A stretch of 64,000 bases of DNA. It comes from Oscillospiraceae bacterium (GTDB lineage Bacteria > Bacillota > Clostridia > Oscillospirales > Oscillospiraceae). Of this stretch, positions 10,801 through 17,158 are shown in pieces (position 1 is the first letter of the stretch; each line of letters opens with the position of its first letter). The translations under genes were made by a program, and so were the position numbers. Where the stretch lies: positions 27,754-91,753 of the forward strand of contig JAFSCK010000014.1 in NCBI GenBank assembly GCA_017436785.1, read 5' to 3'. Under the pieces are notes generated by a model, which was given only the letters and a program-made list of their open reading frames with translations, was not told the origin of the DNA and did not search any database.

Positions 10801-12485
10801 GCAACGGCTGGGGTCAGACCATTGGAACGGATGGCTGCCCTGTCTTTGGCGGCGCAACGGTTTATCAGGTTGCAAACATCGGCTGTCCGGCACAGGGGGA
10901 ATATGTATATTCCAATGTGAATGAAGCAGTTGCTGCTGCGCATAAATACACCAATGGCTTCTGTGCCTGCGGCGGGTATGAAGAAGCTGTGCAGAACGCG
11001 GACGGATACTATGTAATCGACAATGCAGGCAAGCTCTTCTGGTTTGCAGAGCTTGTCAACGGCGGCAATAATACCATCAATGCAGTGTTAACTGCTGACA
11101 TTGATCTGGAAAACCGCCCATGGACTCCCATCGGCACCCAGAACGAATCCGTCAGCCCTAATGTAAAGATGCCTTATATGGGTGTCTTCGACGGACAGTG
11201 CCATGTAATCAAAAATCTGAGCATCCACGTGACGGATGGACGTGAAGCGGGCCTGTTCGGCAGAGCACAAGACGCAACCCTGTTGAATTTCGGTGTCGTG
11301 GATGCTGCCGTGGTCAGCGATCCTGTGAATGGCACCGGCTACCGGGCGGGTATCGTTGCCGGTGAGCTGCATCGGTGTACTGTTGCCAATGTGTACAGTG
11401 CAGGCAATCTCACTGTTACCACGACCCATGCACAGGCGGGCGGCATCGCCGGAGAGTGTGCAGATAGCACACTGACAAACTGCTTTACCACTTACGGTTG
11501 CTTGACAGCAAGTAATGCTGACGCTGTGACCAACTGCTACTATCTGGCAGAAAGCGAAAACACCGGCTCTTGCGGCGATTATAAGACCGCCGACCAGTTT
11601 GCCTCCGGCGAGGTTGCATGGCTGTTGAACGGTTCCACAGATCAGGGCGACCTGGTATGGTATCAGAACATTGGTATGGATGCTTACCCCAAGTTTGAGG
11701 GCCTTGTCGTTAATTACAATACCGATAGTGATACATATCATAACGGCAATACCGTAAGCGTGAGCATCTCCTGGACGGAGATGAGCTTTACCTACACCGC
11801 CGGTGAATGGGACCCCGAAACCCATACCTATACCGGAAGCTGGGCGGCGGATGATGGTGCGGCGCAGATCACAGTCAAAAATGTCGGCGCTGCCAATGTT
11901 CCTGTGCGCTTCACATTTGCCGGAACCATGGGCGAAGTCACCGGCCGGTTTGATGTAGAAAAGGCGGCTTTGGCCCCGGGCAGAGCGGCGACCACCACCC
12001 TCACCGTCAGCGGCGACCCCCAGAAATCCGGATTTGTGGACGAGCAGATTGGCACCGTCACCGTATCTCTGGGCAGCTCCGGCTGGACGACCGGCGAGAA
12101 GGTTACCTTCTATGCCAAGGACGGCAAGGATTATCCGTCTACGGTGGCAGAGGTCACGGACGCGAAAATGGTGCTTGTTTCCGATTATGTCGGTATACAT
12201 TGGAATTACAACCTCAGCGGTAATGGTGCTGACGGGACTTTTTCCTACTTCCAATCTACATACCTGGATCCGGTGGGTGCAAGGTTCCCTGCGGCTTGGA
12301 CAGCTGAATATTATAATTTTGTTGTTCCATACATTGAGAACCACCAATCGCATATAATTTGTGTATATTCTCGTGGAAATAAACGGCTTGCAGTGTGGGC
12401 TGATCAAGTTAAGGTATCTTCTACATTCCAGAATCTAGGACATATTGCTTACTTCTATATTTGGGACGTTGAATTTGCAGAGTAA
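4860..12485 (+). CDS. Giant modular secreted surface protein (Cys/His-rich, BspA-like, GLUG-like)
   Basis: The protein has 2541 aa. The start is set at 4860 because AAGGAGG ends 8 bases upstream. A signal peptide (KKGISALLALNMVLSSVPL to AFA) is followed by a Cys/His-rich part (about residues 36-357) with repeated CxHxHxxxCGY-type units. Next come a BspA-like leucine-rich module (about 421-621), an InlB-B-like repeat (about 656-727), a second leucine-rich module (about 800-960) and four large units opening with DGYYEIYNxxxLxWFA-type segments and GLUG-like VGGIxG/NCxNxG repeats (from about 1050, 1475, 1756 and 2045). A C-terminal beta domain (about 2299-2415) matches the small secreted proteins encoded downstream. 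No LPxTG or S-layer motif is seen. It is probably an adhesin or structural surface protein and is first in its operon. Confidence 0.85.
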   Translation: MEKMKWIKKGISALLALNMVLSSVPLPAFAVTTDNLCDHHTEHTAECGYREGSAGSACTHEHSEDCYEILECLHTHNDECDDPCTHECTVDNGCITMELDCRHVHGDCGYSEGTAEVPCGHVHNENCGYVEAVAGNPCANAETDPECDHLGSCGYVAAVEGQPCGHTACDDTCGYAPATEGTPCTHVCEVKVDSDDSCYKLLCSHKDGGHDDACGYAEAVEAHECHYECAECAENEKAPSERGLSAELTGGENPLAEGATGAEEVCTCGTDDPAIHATTCTVYVAPENPVCKCAMKCTEPNEWCDICGFDITACTGEDTAVPYAECTCEVKCAENNVNGECAVCSAEGADLSACIGTVAVLEGPIDATTMTADEMKAAVAEKLAVGATDIEIILAEDTDATMFSAITAALAADDIADGSINLTISGAKTVPEFGFFDNDNYFENGEKNIAGDKLKSLTLTDVETIGDFAFSACTYLESVNLPQVVTIGECAFNEWKKGTKLTSLDLPNATTIGDWAFAYSSLLTSINLPKVTNIGVLAFGYCDLRTLNLPEVTTIDGEAFLNNYNLVSCSAPKATTIDYYPWGNCSRLETLELTAAGGFTLGNNLFANTPTGQINLVLNKDKESQVTQNADGTATWKTTNSNGGKLEYTFKSITFVYSIEVSAIENGAVTADKSTATEGETVTLTVTAAEGYILDTLTVMNGDTPVEVTGNSFTMPAGDVTVSATFKACDHSGSTHTSATDLGDGKHSFTCSVCDTSVTEPHSIGTDGKCACGLTFWTVEGNTLTIDGTLGGKETATEEDLAAMVELLRSYIESGNTTIIVTGNNQAKLLTDGYLTPVVSLAFEQLTYVYQDENIDSYWGTVDLIYQDVTEIVEYEFYVCDVLRSITLPKVTKVGDRGFWACYYLETLTFGSVVTDITDNSGEVFYDLGYKIGDCNLVLNCGQMNTETEYQPNLDTRIWWNTEWKSITLTHADDAAYTDNGDGTHSFTCTTCGNTVTEEHSGGTATCTTLAVCDTCGKEYGDVDKTNHDETVAFDSNGFCPNGCYEPAVRNGEVYEISNAGQLYWFAQKVNNGETTINAILMNDIAINSQVLDADGNLISDTSGLRQWTPIGHYNSDTDNLGFAGTFDGNGKTISSLYHYGDTARYAGLFGYSAGTIRDLTIADAYIHTTHSDGRAGAVTGLNYGTVSICHNSGFVSGVNQVGGIVGRINAGSVENCSNSGTISGNQYVGGICGNVAGGAIRNCSNHGTVSGTEYIGGITGSNSGAIEKCSNHSTVSGNRHVGGIAALVSDGIINNCYNIGAVEATGNRAGGIAGCVQFTSNISNCFSSGTVKGSLHVGGVVGLVAEELTTNVKITNCYHDNLIYSGNAVGYNSGSKGSGTLTKVEGKTTEAFASGELTWLLNGESAEGIWKQTLDTDTYPSFSGKTVYCGYSNGCFEDAKFYTNNPEEATERADHTFDNGVCTVCGAYEPAADSDADGYYEIYNVGNLFWFAQKVNSGENTINAKLMADIDLENRAWTPMGTHDDTNSAKNCHFKGTFDGNYHIVKNLSVTVEDNCEAGFFGRAEGATIQNFGIVNARVEGKGGYRVGVIGGELYKCTVTNVFSAGEITLITDNAQKGGIAGESHSSTLNGCFTTYSNLTASANVTVTNCYYLAEEASSASAGMNMSANKFTSGELTWLLNGESAEGIWKQTLDTDTYPSFTGGTVYHGNCGGGVPYSNVAEETMNHTFNAENGYRCSNTLLSGGICNIYESAAQNADGYYEIYNASQLYWFAEQVNGGEKSINAVLMNDIDLTNHTWTPIGVTAMGESVTDGYTGTFDGQGHVISNITFAAPTSAMAAGIFGTVQSGGTVKNLGVENLTFDNNDYDHRAAGIAGQLLADSTISDCYVINSTVKASSRVVGGIVGMNKGTVKNCYTCNMTLAGYNNRFGGISGDYSGGKLENCYTDYSALASSEAGTTTNCEAGVSAERFASGEIAYALGNGWGQTIGTDGCPVFGGATVYQVANIGCPAQGEYVYSNVNEAVAAAHKYTNGFCACGGYEEAVQNADGYYVIDNAGKLFWFAELVNGGNNTINAVLTADIDLENRPWTPIGTQNESVSPNVKMPYMGVFDGQCHVIKNLSIHVTDGREAGLFGRAQDATLLNFGVVDAAVVSDPVNGTGYRAGIVAGELHRCTVANVYSAGNLTVTTTHAQAGGIAGECADSTLTNCFTTYGCLTASNADAVTNCYYLAESENTGSCGDYKTADQFASGEVAWLLNGSTDQGDLVWYQNIGMDAYPKFEGLVVNYNTDSDTYHNGNTVSVSISWTEMSFTYTAGEWDPETHTYTGSWAADDGAAQITVKNVGAANVPVRFTFAGTMGEVTGRFDVEKAALAPGRAATTTLTVSGDPQKSGFVDEQIGTVTVSLGSSGWTTGEKVTFYAKDGKDYPSTVAEVTDAKMVLVSDYVGIHWNYNLSGNGADGTFSYFQSTYLDPVGARFPAAWTAEYYNFVVPYIENHQSHIICVYSRGNKRLAVWADQVKVSSTFQNLGHIAYFYIWDVEFAE
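5570..5636. repeat. Palindromic mini-repeat inserted in frame in the giant gene
   Basis: Ends GGCCCCCTCTG and CAGAGGGAGCC are inverted repeats matching at 10 of 11 bases. Inside are the palindromes CCCCCTCTGAGAGGGGG and GTCAGCGGAGCTGAC. The segment is translated as APSERGLSAELTGGE-like sequence between Cys-rich units and keeps the frame open. The peptide is unlike its flanks. Confidence 0.7.
9045..9127 (+). repeat. 83-bp direct repeat inside the giant gene, copy 1
   Basis: Nearly identical to 9882-9964 (one difference seen). Both encode GELTWLLNGESAEGIWKQTL plus DTDTYPSF, the linker that closes a GLUG-like unit. The conservation at DNA level points to recent duplication or gene conversion. 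Confidence 0.85.
9882..9964 (+). repeat. 83-bp direct repeat inside the giant gene, copy 2
   Basis: Second copy of the repeat at 9045-9127, at the end of the next modular unit. Recombination between the copies would delete or duplicate one 837-bp unit in frame (279 codons). Confidence 0.85.
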
Positions 12486-12502
12486 GAAAGGAGGAACCGA
12501 AC

Positions 12503-13018
12503 ATGAACAAGAATAAATGGCTGGTCCCGGTCCTTTGCATCGGCATCGTGCTATGCCTGGCGGTGACCATGTGGGCGCTGTTCTTCCGGGATGGCGGCAA
12601 GCCCATCGCCCCAGACTACCCGCCCCAGGGAACGGAAGCCAATCAGAAGCCCCTGGAGGGCGACGAAAGTGAGAAGATGGAAAGCCCCCAGGGCGGCGGC
12701 TCCATCAACGTTACTTACAATGTCAACGCAACCGTTGACCTGTCTGAAGGAACGGTCAGCCTGCTTTATGCCAATCCCCAGGCATCCAATCAGGATGTGG
12801 CGATCCTCATTATGATCGACGATCTGGTGGTCGCCAAGTCCGATCTGATCAGCCCCGGCAACGGCGTAGATACCCTGACTCTGGATGAATACGCCGCAGG
12901 CAAACTCAGCGTCGGCGGCTATGACGCAGAACTGGTCATCCGGGCCTACGACCCGGAATCCGGCGAAAAGGCCATGGTGGATACCAAAGGCCAGCTCTCC
13001 CTGACGGTGGTGGAATGA
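12503..13018 (+). CDS. Membrane-anchored extracytoplasmic protein, paralogue 1
   Basis: The 171-aa protein has one N-terminal membrane helix (WLVPVLCIGIVLCLAVTMWA, about residues 6-25), a Pro/Glu-rich linker and a C-terminal beta-type domain (about 70-171). That domain shares a pattern with the protein at 14855-15388: aromatic-xNP near its start, then LIxPGxxV and a TL strand. I know no name for the family. It follows the giant gene by 17 bases with an AAAGGAGG site, so they are cotranscribed. A likely job is a membrane-side tether or assembly factor for the secreted subunits; this is inferred from position only. Confidence 0.65.
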   Translation: MNKNKWLVPVLCIGIVLCLAVTMWALFFRDGGKPIAPDYPPQGTEANQKPLEGDESEKMESPQGGGSINVTYNVNATVDLSEGTVSLLYANPQASNQDVAILIMIDDLVVAKSDLISPGNGVDTLTLDEYAAGKLSVGGYDAELVIRAYDPESGEKAMVDTKGQLSLTVVE

Positions 13019-13046
13019 TCCACCACCGGGGGGAATCCCCCTTTTT
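13006..13046 (+). terminator. Tandem hairpins with T run, partial terminator inside the surface operon
   Basis: GGTGGTGGA (13006-13014) pairs with TCCACCACC (13019-13027) across the stop codon. It is followed directly by GGGGG/CCCCC (29-33 with 37-41) and TTTTT (13042-13046). This would stop or attenuate transcription between the membrane protein and the three secreted paralogues. A TATAAT at about 13073-13078 may give the latter their own start, though its -35 is weak. Confidence 0.6.
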
Positions 13047-13106
13047 ACTGCCGTAAGGCAAGAACATAATTTATAATTCTAAAAAAAAGCAAAGGAGAAA
13101 TGACCA

Positions 13107-13631
13107 ATGAAAAAGATCCTGTCCCTGATCCTGGCGCTGGCCCTGGTTATGAGCCTGTCCGTCACCGCTTTTGCGGCTGAAACCAACGATGGCTCCCAGA
13201 ACACCAGCATCGATGTCAACGCACTGTACTCTGACGGTGTGTCCACTCCCGAAGTGATCTCCGTGAACGTTGAGTGGGGCGCAATGAGCTTCACCTACTC
13301 CGTCAGCGGCACTAAGACCTGGGATGCCACCAAGCACGAGTACACCACCAACAGCAATGCTGCATGGACTGCAACCGGCAACACCGTTACCGTGACCAAC
13401 CACTCCAACATCGCTGTGAAGGCAGAGCTGGCATTCGCCGCTGATACTGCCTACAACACCGTTACCGGCTCCTTCGACAAGGCCACCCTGCTGTTGGACT
13501 CCGGCGACGGTTTGACCTACGCAAACGCAGATAAGGATACCGCAAAGCTGACTCTGGCCGGTACTCTGGCCGATTCTGTCAAGACCTCTACCAAGGTCGG
13601 CACCATCACCGTTAAGATCACCAAGCAGTGA
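13107..13631 (+). CDS. Secreted beta-domain protein, tandem paralogue 1
   Basis: The 174-aa protein starts with a clear signal peptide (MKKILSLILALALVMSLSVT to AFA) and has about 150 mature residues. Conserved landmarks shared by all three tandem copies and the giant protein's C-terminus are VxxxWxxMxFxY (near residue 55), Wxx(T/P)xHxY, TVTVTNHSN, GxFD and a final GTITVKI strand. This pattern suggests an immunoglobulin-like beta sandwich. No enzyme motif or sortase signal is present. AAAGGAG precedes the ATG. Three such genes in a row suggest subunits of a surface structure; I do not recognise the family. Confidence 0.75.
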   Translation: MKKILSLILALALVMSLSVTAFAAETNDGSQNTSIDVNALYSDGVSTPEVISVNVEWGAMSFTYSVSGTKTWDATKHEYTTNSNAAWTATGNTVTVTNHSNIAVKAELAFAADTAYNTVTGSFDKATLLLDSGDGLTYANADKDTAKLTLAGTLADSVKTSTKVGTITVKITKQ

Positions 13632-13664
13632 TTTTGACATAAGAACCGAAAGGAGAACTGAAAT

Positions 13665-14189
13665 ATGAAGAAAATTCTTTCCCTGATCCTGGCTCTGGTC
13701 ATGATTATGAGCCTGTCCGTCACTGCTTTCGCTGCTGAAGATAAGAACAACGGCGAGGGTGAAGCCGCCAAGATCGAGATTTCCGCTATCTACAAGGAAG
13801 GTACCGCAGCAGACGAAGTCGTTTCCGTGGATATTTCCTGGGGCGCAATGACCTTTGAGTACACCGACGGTGCTGACGGCAAGTGGAACCCCGCTACCCA
13901 CACCTACGGTGAAAAGGGCAACGGTACCTGGAAGGCTGAGGATAATGCCATCACCGTCACCAACCACTCCAACACTGGCATTAAGGCTACCTTTACTTAC
14001 ACCAAGGCTGTGGAAACCATTACCGGCACCTTCTCCAACAACGGTGTTCTGGAACTGGCTACCGCTGAGAATACCACCTATGAAGAAGCTCCCTCCGGCT
14101 CCGTTACCCTGACTCTGGGCGGCACCATGACCGCAGAGGATGCCGCTAACAAGGTCGGTACTGTCACCATCTCCATCACCAATAACTGA
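13665..14189 (+). CDS. Secreted beta-domain protein, tandem paralogue 2
   Basis: The 174-aa protein has nearly the same signal peptide as its neighbours (ILSLILALVMIMSLSVTAFA). The mature part carries VDISWGAMTFEY, WNPATHTY, ITVTNHSN and closing GTVTISI. It lies 33 bases after paralogue 1 with its own AAAGGAG site. The signal sequence is more conserved than the mature part, which fits diversification after duplication. The function is unknown; a structural subunit is inferred. Confidence 0.75.
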   Translation: MKKILSLILALVMIMSLSVTAFAAEDKNNGEGEAAKIEISAIYKEGTAADEVVSVDISWGAMTFEYTDGADGKWNPATHTYGEKGNGTWKAEDNAITVTNHSNTGIKATFTYTKAVETITGTFSNNGVLELATAENTTYEEAPSGSVTLTLGGTMTAEDAANKVGTVTISITNN

Positions 14190-14212
14190 TTCTCTGAAAG
14201 GGAGGAAATACC

Positions 14213-14728
14213 ATGAAGAAGATTATTTCCCTGATCCTGGCTCTGGTTATGATTATGAGCCTGTCCGTTACCGCTTTTGCTTCCGAAACCAATGATGGTA
14301 GCAAGGCAACCACCATCAATGTTTCCGGTACCTTCAAGACTGCTGGTGCAGCTGGCGAAAAGATTTCCGTAGATGTTGCCTGGGAAGGCATGGCATTTAC
14401 TTACACCGAGGGTGCTGCTGGTGAATGGCTCCCCGGCGAACACAAGTACGCAGAAGATGGCGAAGGCGCATGGTCTACCAACAAGGGTACTGTTACCGTC
14501 ACCAACCACTCCAATGCTGCTGTGACTGCTACTCTGAGCTTCGCACCTGCTGTTACCGGTGTTGTCGGTACCTTCGACAAGACCGAATTGCAGCTGGCTA
14601 CCGCAGTCGGCACTGAGGTCAATGCTGCCCCCTCTGCTACTGCTGAGTTCGGCATTAGTGGTGCCGCTATCACCGAAAACAAGGATACTCTGGGCACCAT
14701 CACCGTGACCATCGCAAAGGCTAACTAA
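14213..14728 (+). CDS. Secreted beta-domain protein, tandem paralogue 3
   Basis: The 171-aa protein has the signal peptide MKKIISLILALVMIMSLSVT. The mature domain shows VDVAWEGMAFTY, WLPGEHKY, TVTVTNHSN, GTFDKTEL and closing GTITVTI. It lies 23 bases after paralogue 2, with AGGGAGG at good spacing. The usual W-G-A-M core reads W-E-G-M here, the main departure from the other two. It is the last of the array and is followed by strong hairpins. Confidence 0.75.
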   Translation: MKKIISLILALVMIMSLSVTAFASETNDGSKATTINVSGTFKTAGAAGEKISVDVAWEGMAFTYTEGAAGEWLPGEHKYAEDGEGAWSTNKGTVTVTNHSNAAVTATLSFAPAVTGVVGTFDKTELQLATAVGTEVNAAPSATAEFGISGAAITENKDTLGTITVTIAKAN

Positions 14729-14753
14729 TAACCAATCTTAGAGATCTTCGGCT

Positions 14754-14824
14754 GGGGGCTGGCAACAGCCCCCGCCCGGAAATCAGATTTGATATTGCGC
14801 CATCGGCTGACGGCGGCGCAATAT
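14754..14824 (+). terminator. Two RNA hairpins after the secreted paralogues
   Basis: GGGGGCTG (14754-14761) pairs with CAGCCCCC (14766-14773) around a GCAA tetraloop. ATATTGCGCC (14792-14801) pairs with GGCGCAATAT (14815-14824). Neither has a T run, so they may protect the 3' end of the upstream message rather than terminate. Confidence 0.45.
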
Positions 14825-14854
14825 GAGATTTGATTCCCATAATGAGGTGTACCC

Positions 14855-15388
14855 ATGAGTAAATCAAAAAAGAAAACACCCCAACAGAATAAACCCACGC
14901 AGAGCAAACAGGTGACCGTGCTGGCGGCAGTATTTGCCGTGGCTTTTATCATAATGATCGTAGCCCTATCCATCCCCAAGGAAGCAGAGCGGGGCGAATT
15001 TGTACCCCCTGCTTTTGATTCTTCTGCCATTGCAGGAACCCCGGAGGTGCCGGAGGGGCTGGGCTACTCCGCCCCCTATCAGGATGGTATGGCCTACCGT
15101 TTCGCCGTCTGCGGCAATGTACTGATGGATGGAAAGCAGGCCCTGGTGTACTTCACCAACCCGGCAGAAAATGATACCTGGACCAAGCTCCGGGTCCACG
15201 ATGAAAGCGGCAATGTTCTGGGCGAAACCGGACTGATTAAACCCGGTGAGTATGTGCAGTATGTAACACTCACCAAAGAACTTGCCCCCGGAACGCCCAT
15301 TAAGCTGAAGATCATGGGCTATGAACCCGATACCTACACCAGCGCAGGTGCTGTTGTTCTCAATACCCAAATTGGAGGTGCTGCTTAA
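14855..15388 (+). CDS. Membrane-anchored extracytoplasmic protein, paralogue 2
   Basis: The 177-aa protein has a Lys-rich cytoplasmic start, one membrane helix (VTVLAAVFAVAFIIMIVALS, about residues 23-42), a short linker and a beta domain. The domain includes YFTNPAENDTW, GLIKPGEYVQYVTL and IKLKIMGY. The NP and (L/I)xPGxxVxxxTL pattern matches the protein at 12503-13018, so the two look like diverged paralogues bracketing the three secreted genes. AATGAGGTG precedes the ATG. Its stop overlaps the next start (TAATG), so it is coupled to the LPETG gene. The role is unknown. Confidence 0.65.
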   Translation: MSKSKKKTPQQNKPTQSKQVTVLAAVFAVAFIIMIVALSIPKEAERGEFVPPAFDSSAIAGTPEVPEGLGYSAPYQDGMAYRFAVCGNVLMDGKQALVYFTNPAENDTWTKLRVHDESGNVLGETGLIKPGEYVQYVTLTKELAPGTPIKLKIMGYEPDTYTSAGAVVLNTQIGGAA

Positions 15389-16911
15389 TGAGAAAATTAA
15401 CTTCCTTACTGCTGGCGGCGGTGCTGCTTCTGTCCTGCACCGTGACCGTATTTGCGGCAGAAGGTGATCCTGTTGAGATCGGCGTGTATGCCAAAACAGA
15501 GCAGAATATCGACGGCGAATATACCGCTGCCGTGGAGAATGGCAGCGCATCCGTGATTACTCCGGATGGAACTGTTACCGTCACCAATGCTCCCAACGGT
15601 GCGGTGACCCTGGTTGTCATTCCTATGAAGGGCGAAGCCCTGACCTGGATTGACAGCTGCGTGGATGCCGATGCCATTGCCGCTTTCGACATTCACTTTC
15701 TGGATGCCAACGGCAACCGCATCAATGCCAATGGTGCAAAGGTAAGCATCACCGTTTCCGGTACGGAGCTGACCGTGTCTTCTGTCACCACCTCCGGTGC
15801 AGATAGCAAGCTGACCAGCGAAGTGTCCAGCGAAAAGGTGTCTTTCACTACCGATGGAAGTCACTACTATGTGATCGCCAAAAAGCAGGCCGAGGACGAC
15901 CACCATACCAAGGTGGAGGTTGAGGACTTCGGCTCTGAGGACATTACAGACGGTCTGAAGGATGCAGGCTATGATACCGTTACGAAGATCGAAACCCAGT
16001 TAACCACAAAGGTGGTTGCTCTGAATTGCGGTGTGAAAGAAGAAAACACCGCACTGTACGATGTGGTACTGATGTACAGCACCGACGGCGGCAATACCTG
16101 GCTCAAGGCCGACGAGGAACACTTCCCCGAAGATGGAAAACTGCTGGTATCCCTGCCTGTTCCCGCAGGCACAAGCACGGCCACCCATGACTACCATGTG
16201 GTGCATATGTTCAGCAAGGATGCCTTTGGAAAGAAGGCTGGTGATGTGGAGTATCCCGCTGTTACCGAAGGGGATGGATACATTTCGTTCTATGTGACGG
16301 GCCTTTCTCCCATTCTGGTGGGCTGGGTGGATACCTCCACTACCGGGCCTGATGGACATAGCTTCACCGACAAGGCATCCAGCGTTAAGGCTGCCGATGC
16401 CACCTGTACCGAAGCTGCCCGTTACTATGTACAGTGTGATAACTGCTCTGCGCATACCACAGAAAAGACCGTTCCCGTGGGCGATCCTCTGGGCCACGAT
16501 TGGGACGAGGGCACCGTGACTACCAAGCCCACCTGTGAAAAGGACGGTGTCAGAACCTTCACCTGTAAGCGCGACAGCAGCCATACTTATACCAAGGCGG
16601 AGCCTGCCACCGGACATAGCTTCACCAAGTACGAATCCAATAACGATGCCACCTGTAAGAAGGACGGCACCGAAACAGCCAAGTGCGACCACGGCTGCGG
16701 TGAAACCGATACCCGTACAGATAAGGGCAGCAAGCTTGGCCACAAGTACGAGGACGGCAAGTGTATCCGCTGCGGTGCAAGCCAATGGCTTCCCGAAACC
16801 GGAGACAACAGCCATATCTTCCTGTGGGTAGGACTCCTGATTCTGTCCGCAATCGTACTGTTCTTCCTGATTTTCTGGAAATGCCGGAAGAAGGATGAAC
16901 CTAATCCGTAA
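15388..16911 (+). CDS. LPETG sortase-anchored wall protein
   Basis: The 507-aa protein has a signal peptide (KLTSLLLAAVLLLSCTVTVF). The N-terminal beta region opens with VEIGVYAKTEQN and TVTVTNAPN, resembling the secreted paralogues. After an extended central region come Cys/His repeats (residues about 325-470: ATCTEAARYYVQCDNC, PTCEKDGVRTFTC, ATCKKDGTETAKC). The C-terminus has LPETGDN, a membrane helix and KCRKKDE, the classical sorting signal. It should be covalently linked to peptidoglycan by a sortase, but no sortase gene is in the window, so a host enzyme or one further left must act. It probably provides the wall anchor of this cluster. Confidence 0.85.
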   Translation: MRKLTSLLLAAVLLLSCTVTVFAAEGDPVEIGVYAKTEQNIDGEYTAAVENGSASVITPDGTVTVTNAPNGAVTLVVIPMKGEALTWIDSCVDADAIAAFDIHFLDANGNRINANGAKVSITVSGTELTVSSVTTSGADSKLTSEVSSEKVSFTTDGSHYYVIAKKQAEDDHHTKVEVEDFGSEDITDGLKDAGYDTVTKIETQLTTKVVALNCGVKEENTALYDVVLMYSTDGGNTWLKADEEHFPEDGKLLVSLPVPAGTSTATHDYHVVHMFSKDAFGKKAGDVEYPAVTEGDGYISFYVTGLSPILVGWVDTSTTGPDGHSFTDKASSVKAADATCTEAARYYVQCDNCSAHTTEKTVPVGDPLGHDWDEGTVTTKPTCEKDGVRTFTCKRDSSHTYTKAEPATGHSFTKYESNNDATCKKDGTETAKCDHGCGETDTRTDKGSKLGHKYEDGKCIRCGASQWLPETGDNSHIFLWVGLLILSAIVLFFLIFWKCRKKDEPNP

Positions 16912-17081
16912 TAATTTCGGGCTGCAAGCCCACAAGACAAGACACCCAGCAATCGTAATGCTGCCGTGGATGCCCATTCCGTATCGTAACAAAACCCGAT
17001 GCCTGTAATGCACCATAAGAACCGTTGTCTTGACTGCCACTATCTTCAGATATGACAGCCAAATGATCTCATGCGATGAAT

Positions 17082-17134
17082 AAAGCCGCAAAGCTGTCAT
17101 GGTCTGATCTGACCAAATCAACTTTGCGGCTTTT
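17082..17134 (+). terminator. Terminator of the surface operon
   Basis: AAAGCCGCAAAG (17082-17093) pairs with CTTTGCGGCTTT (17122-17133), with an inner TGGTC/GACCA stem (17100-17115) and a T-rich tail. It separates the surface operon from the GAF-BTAD regulator. Confidence 0.7.
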
Positions 17135-17158
17135 CATTTTGTTCAAGGAGCATAGTCT

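Noticed and set aside
8946-10943. Long minus-strand frame opposite the giant gene
   Set aside because: It is a shadow of repetitive GLUG-like coding sequence; no signal, motif or ribosome site.
15388-16911. A local sortase to process the LPETG protein
   Set aside because: No protein in the window shows the sortase TLxTC and Arg signature; the enzyme must be encoded elsewhere.
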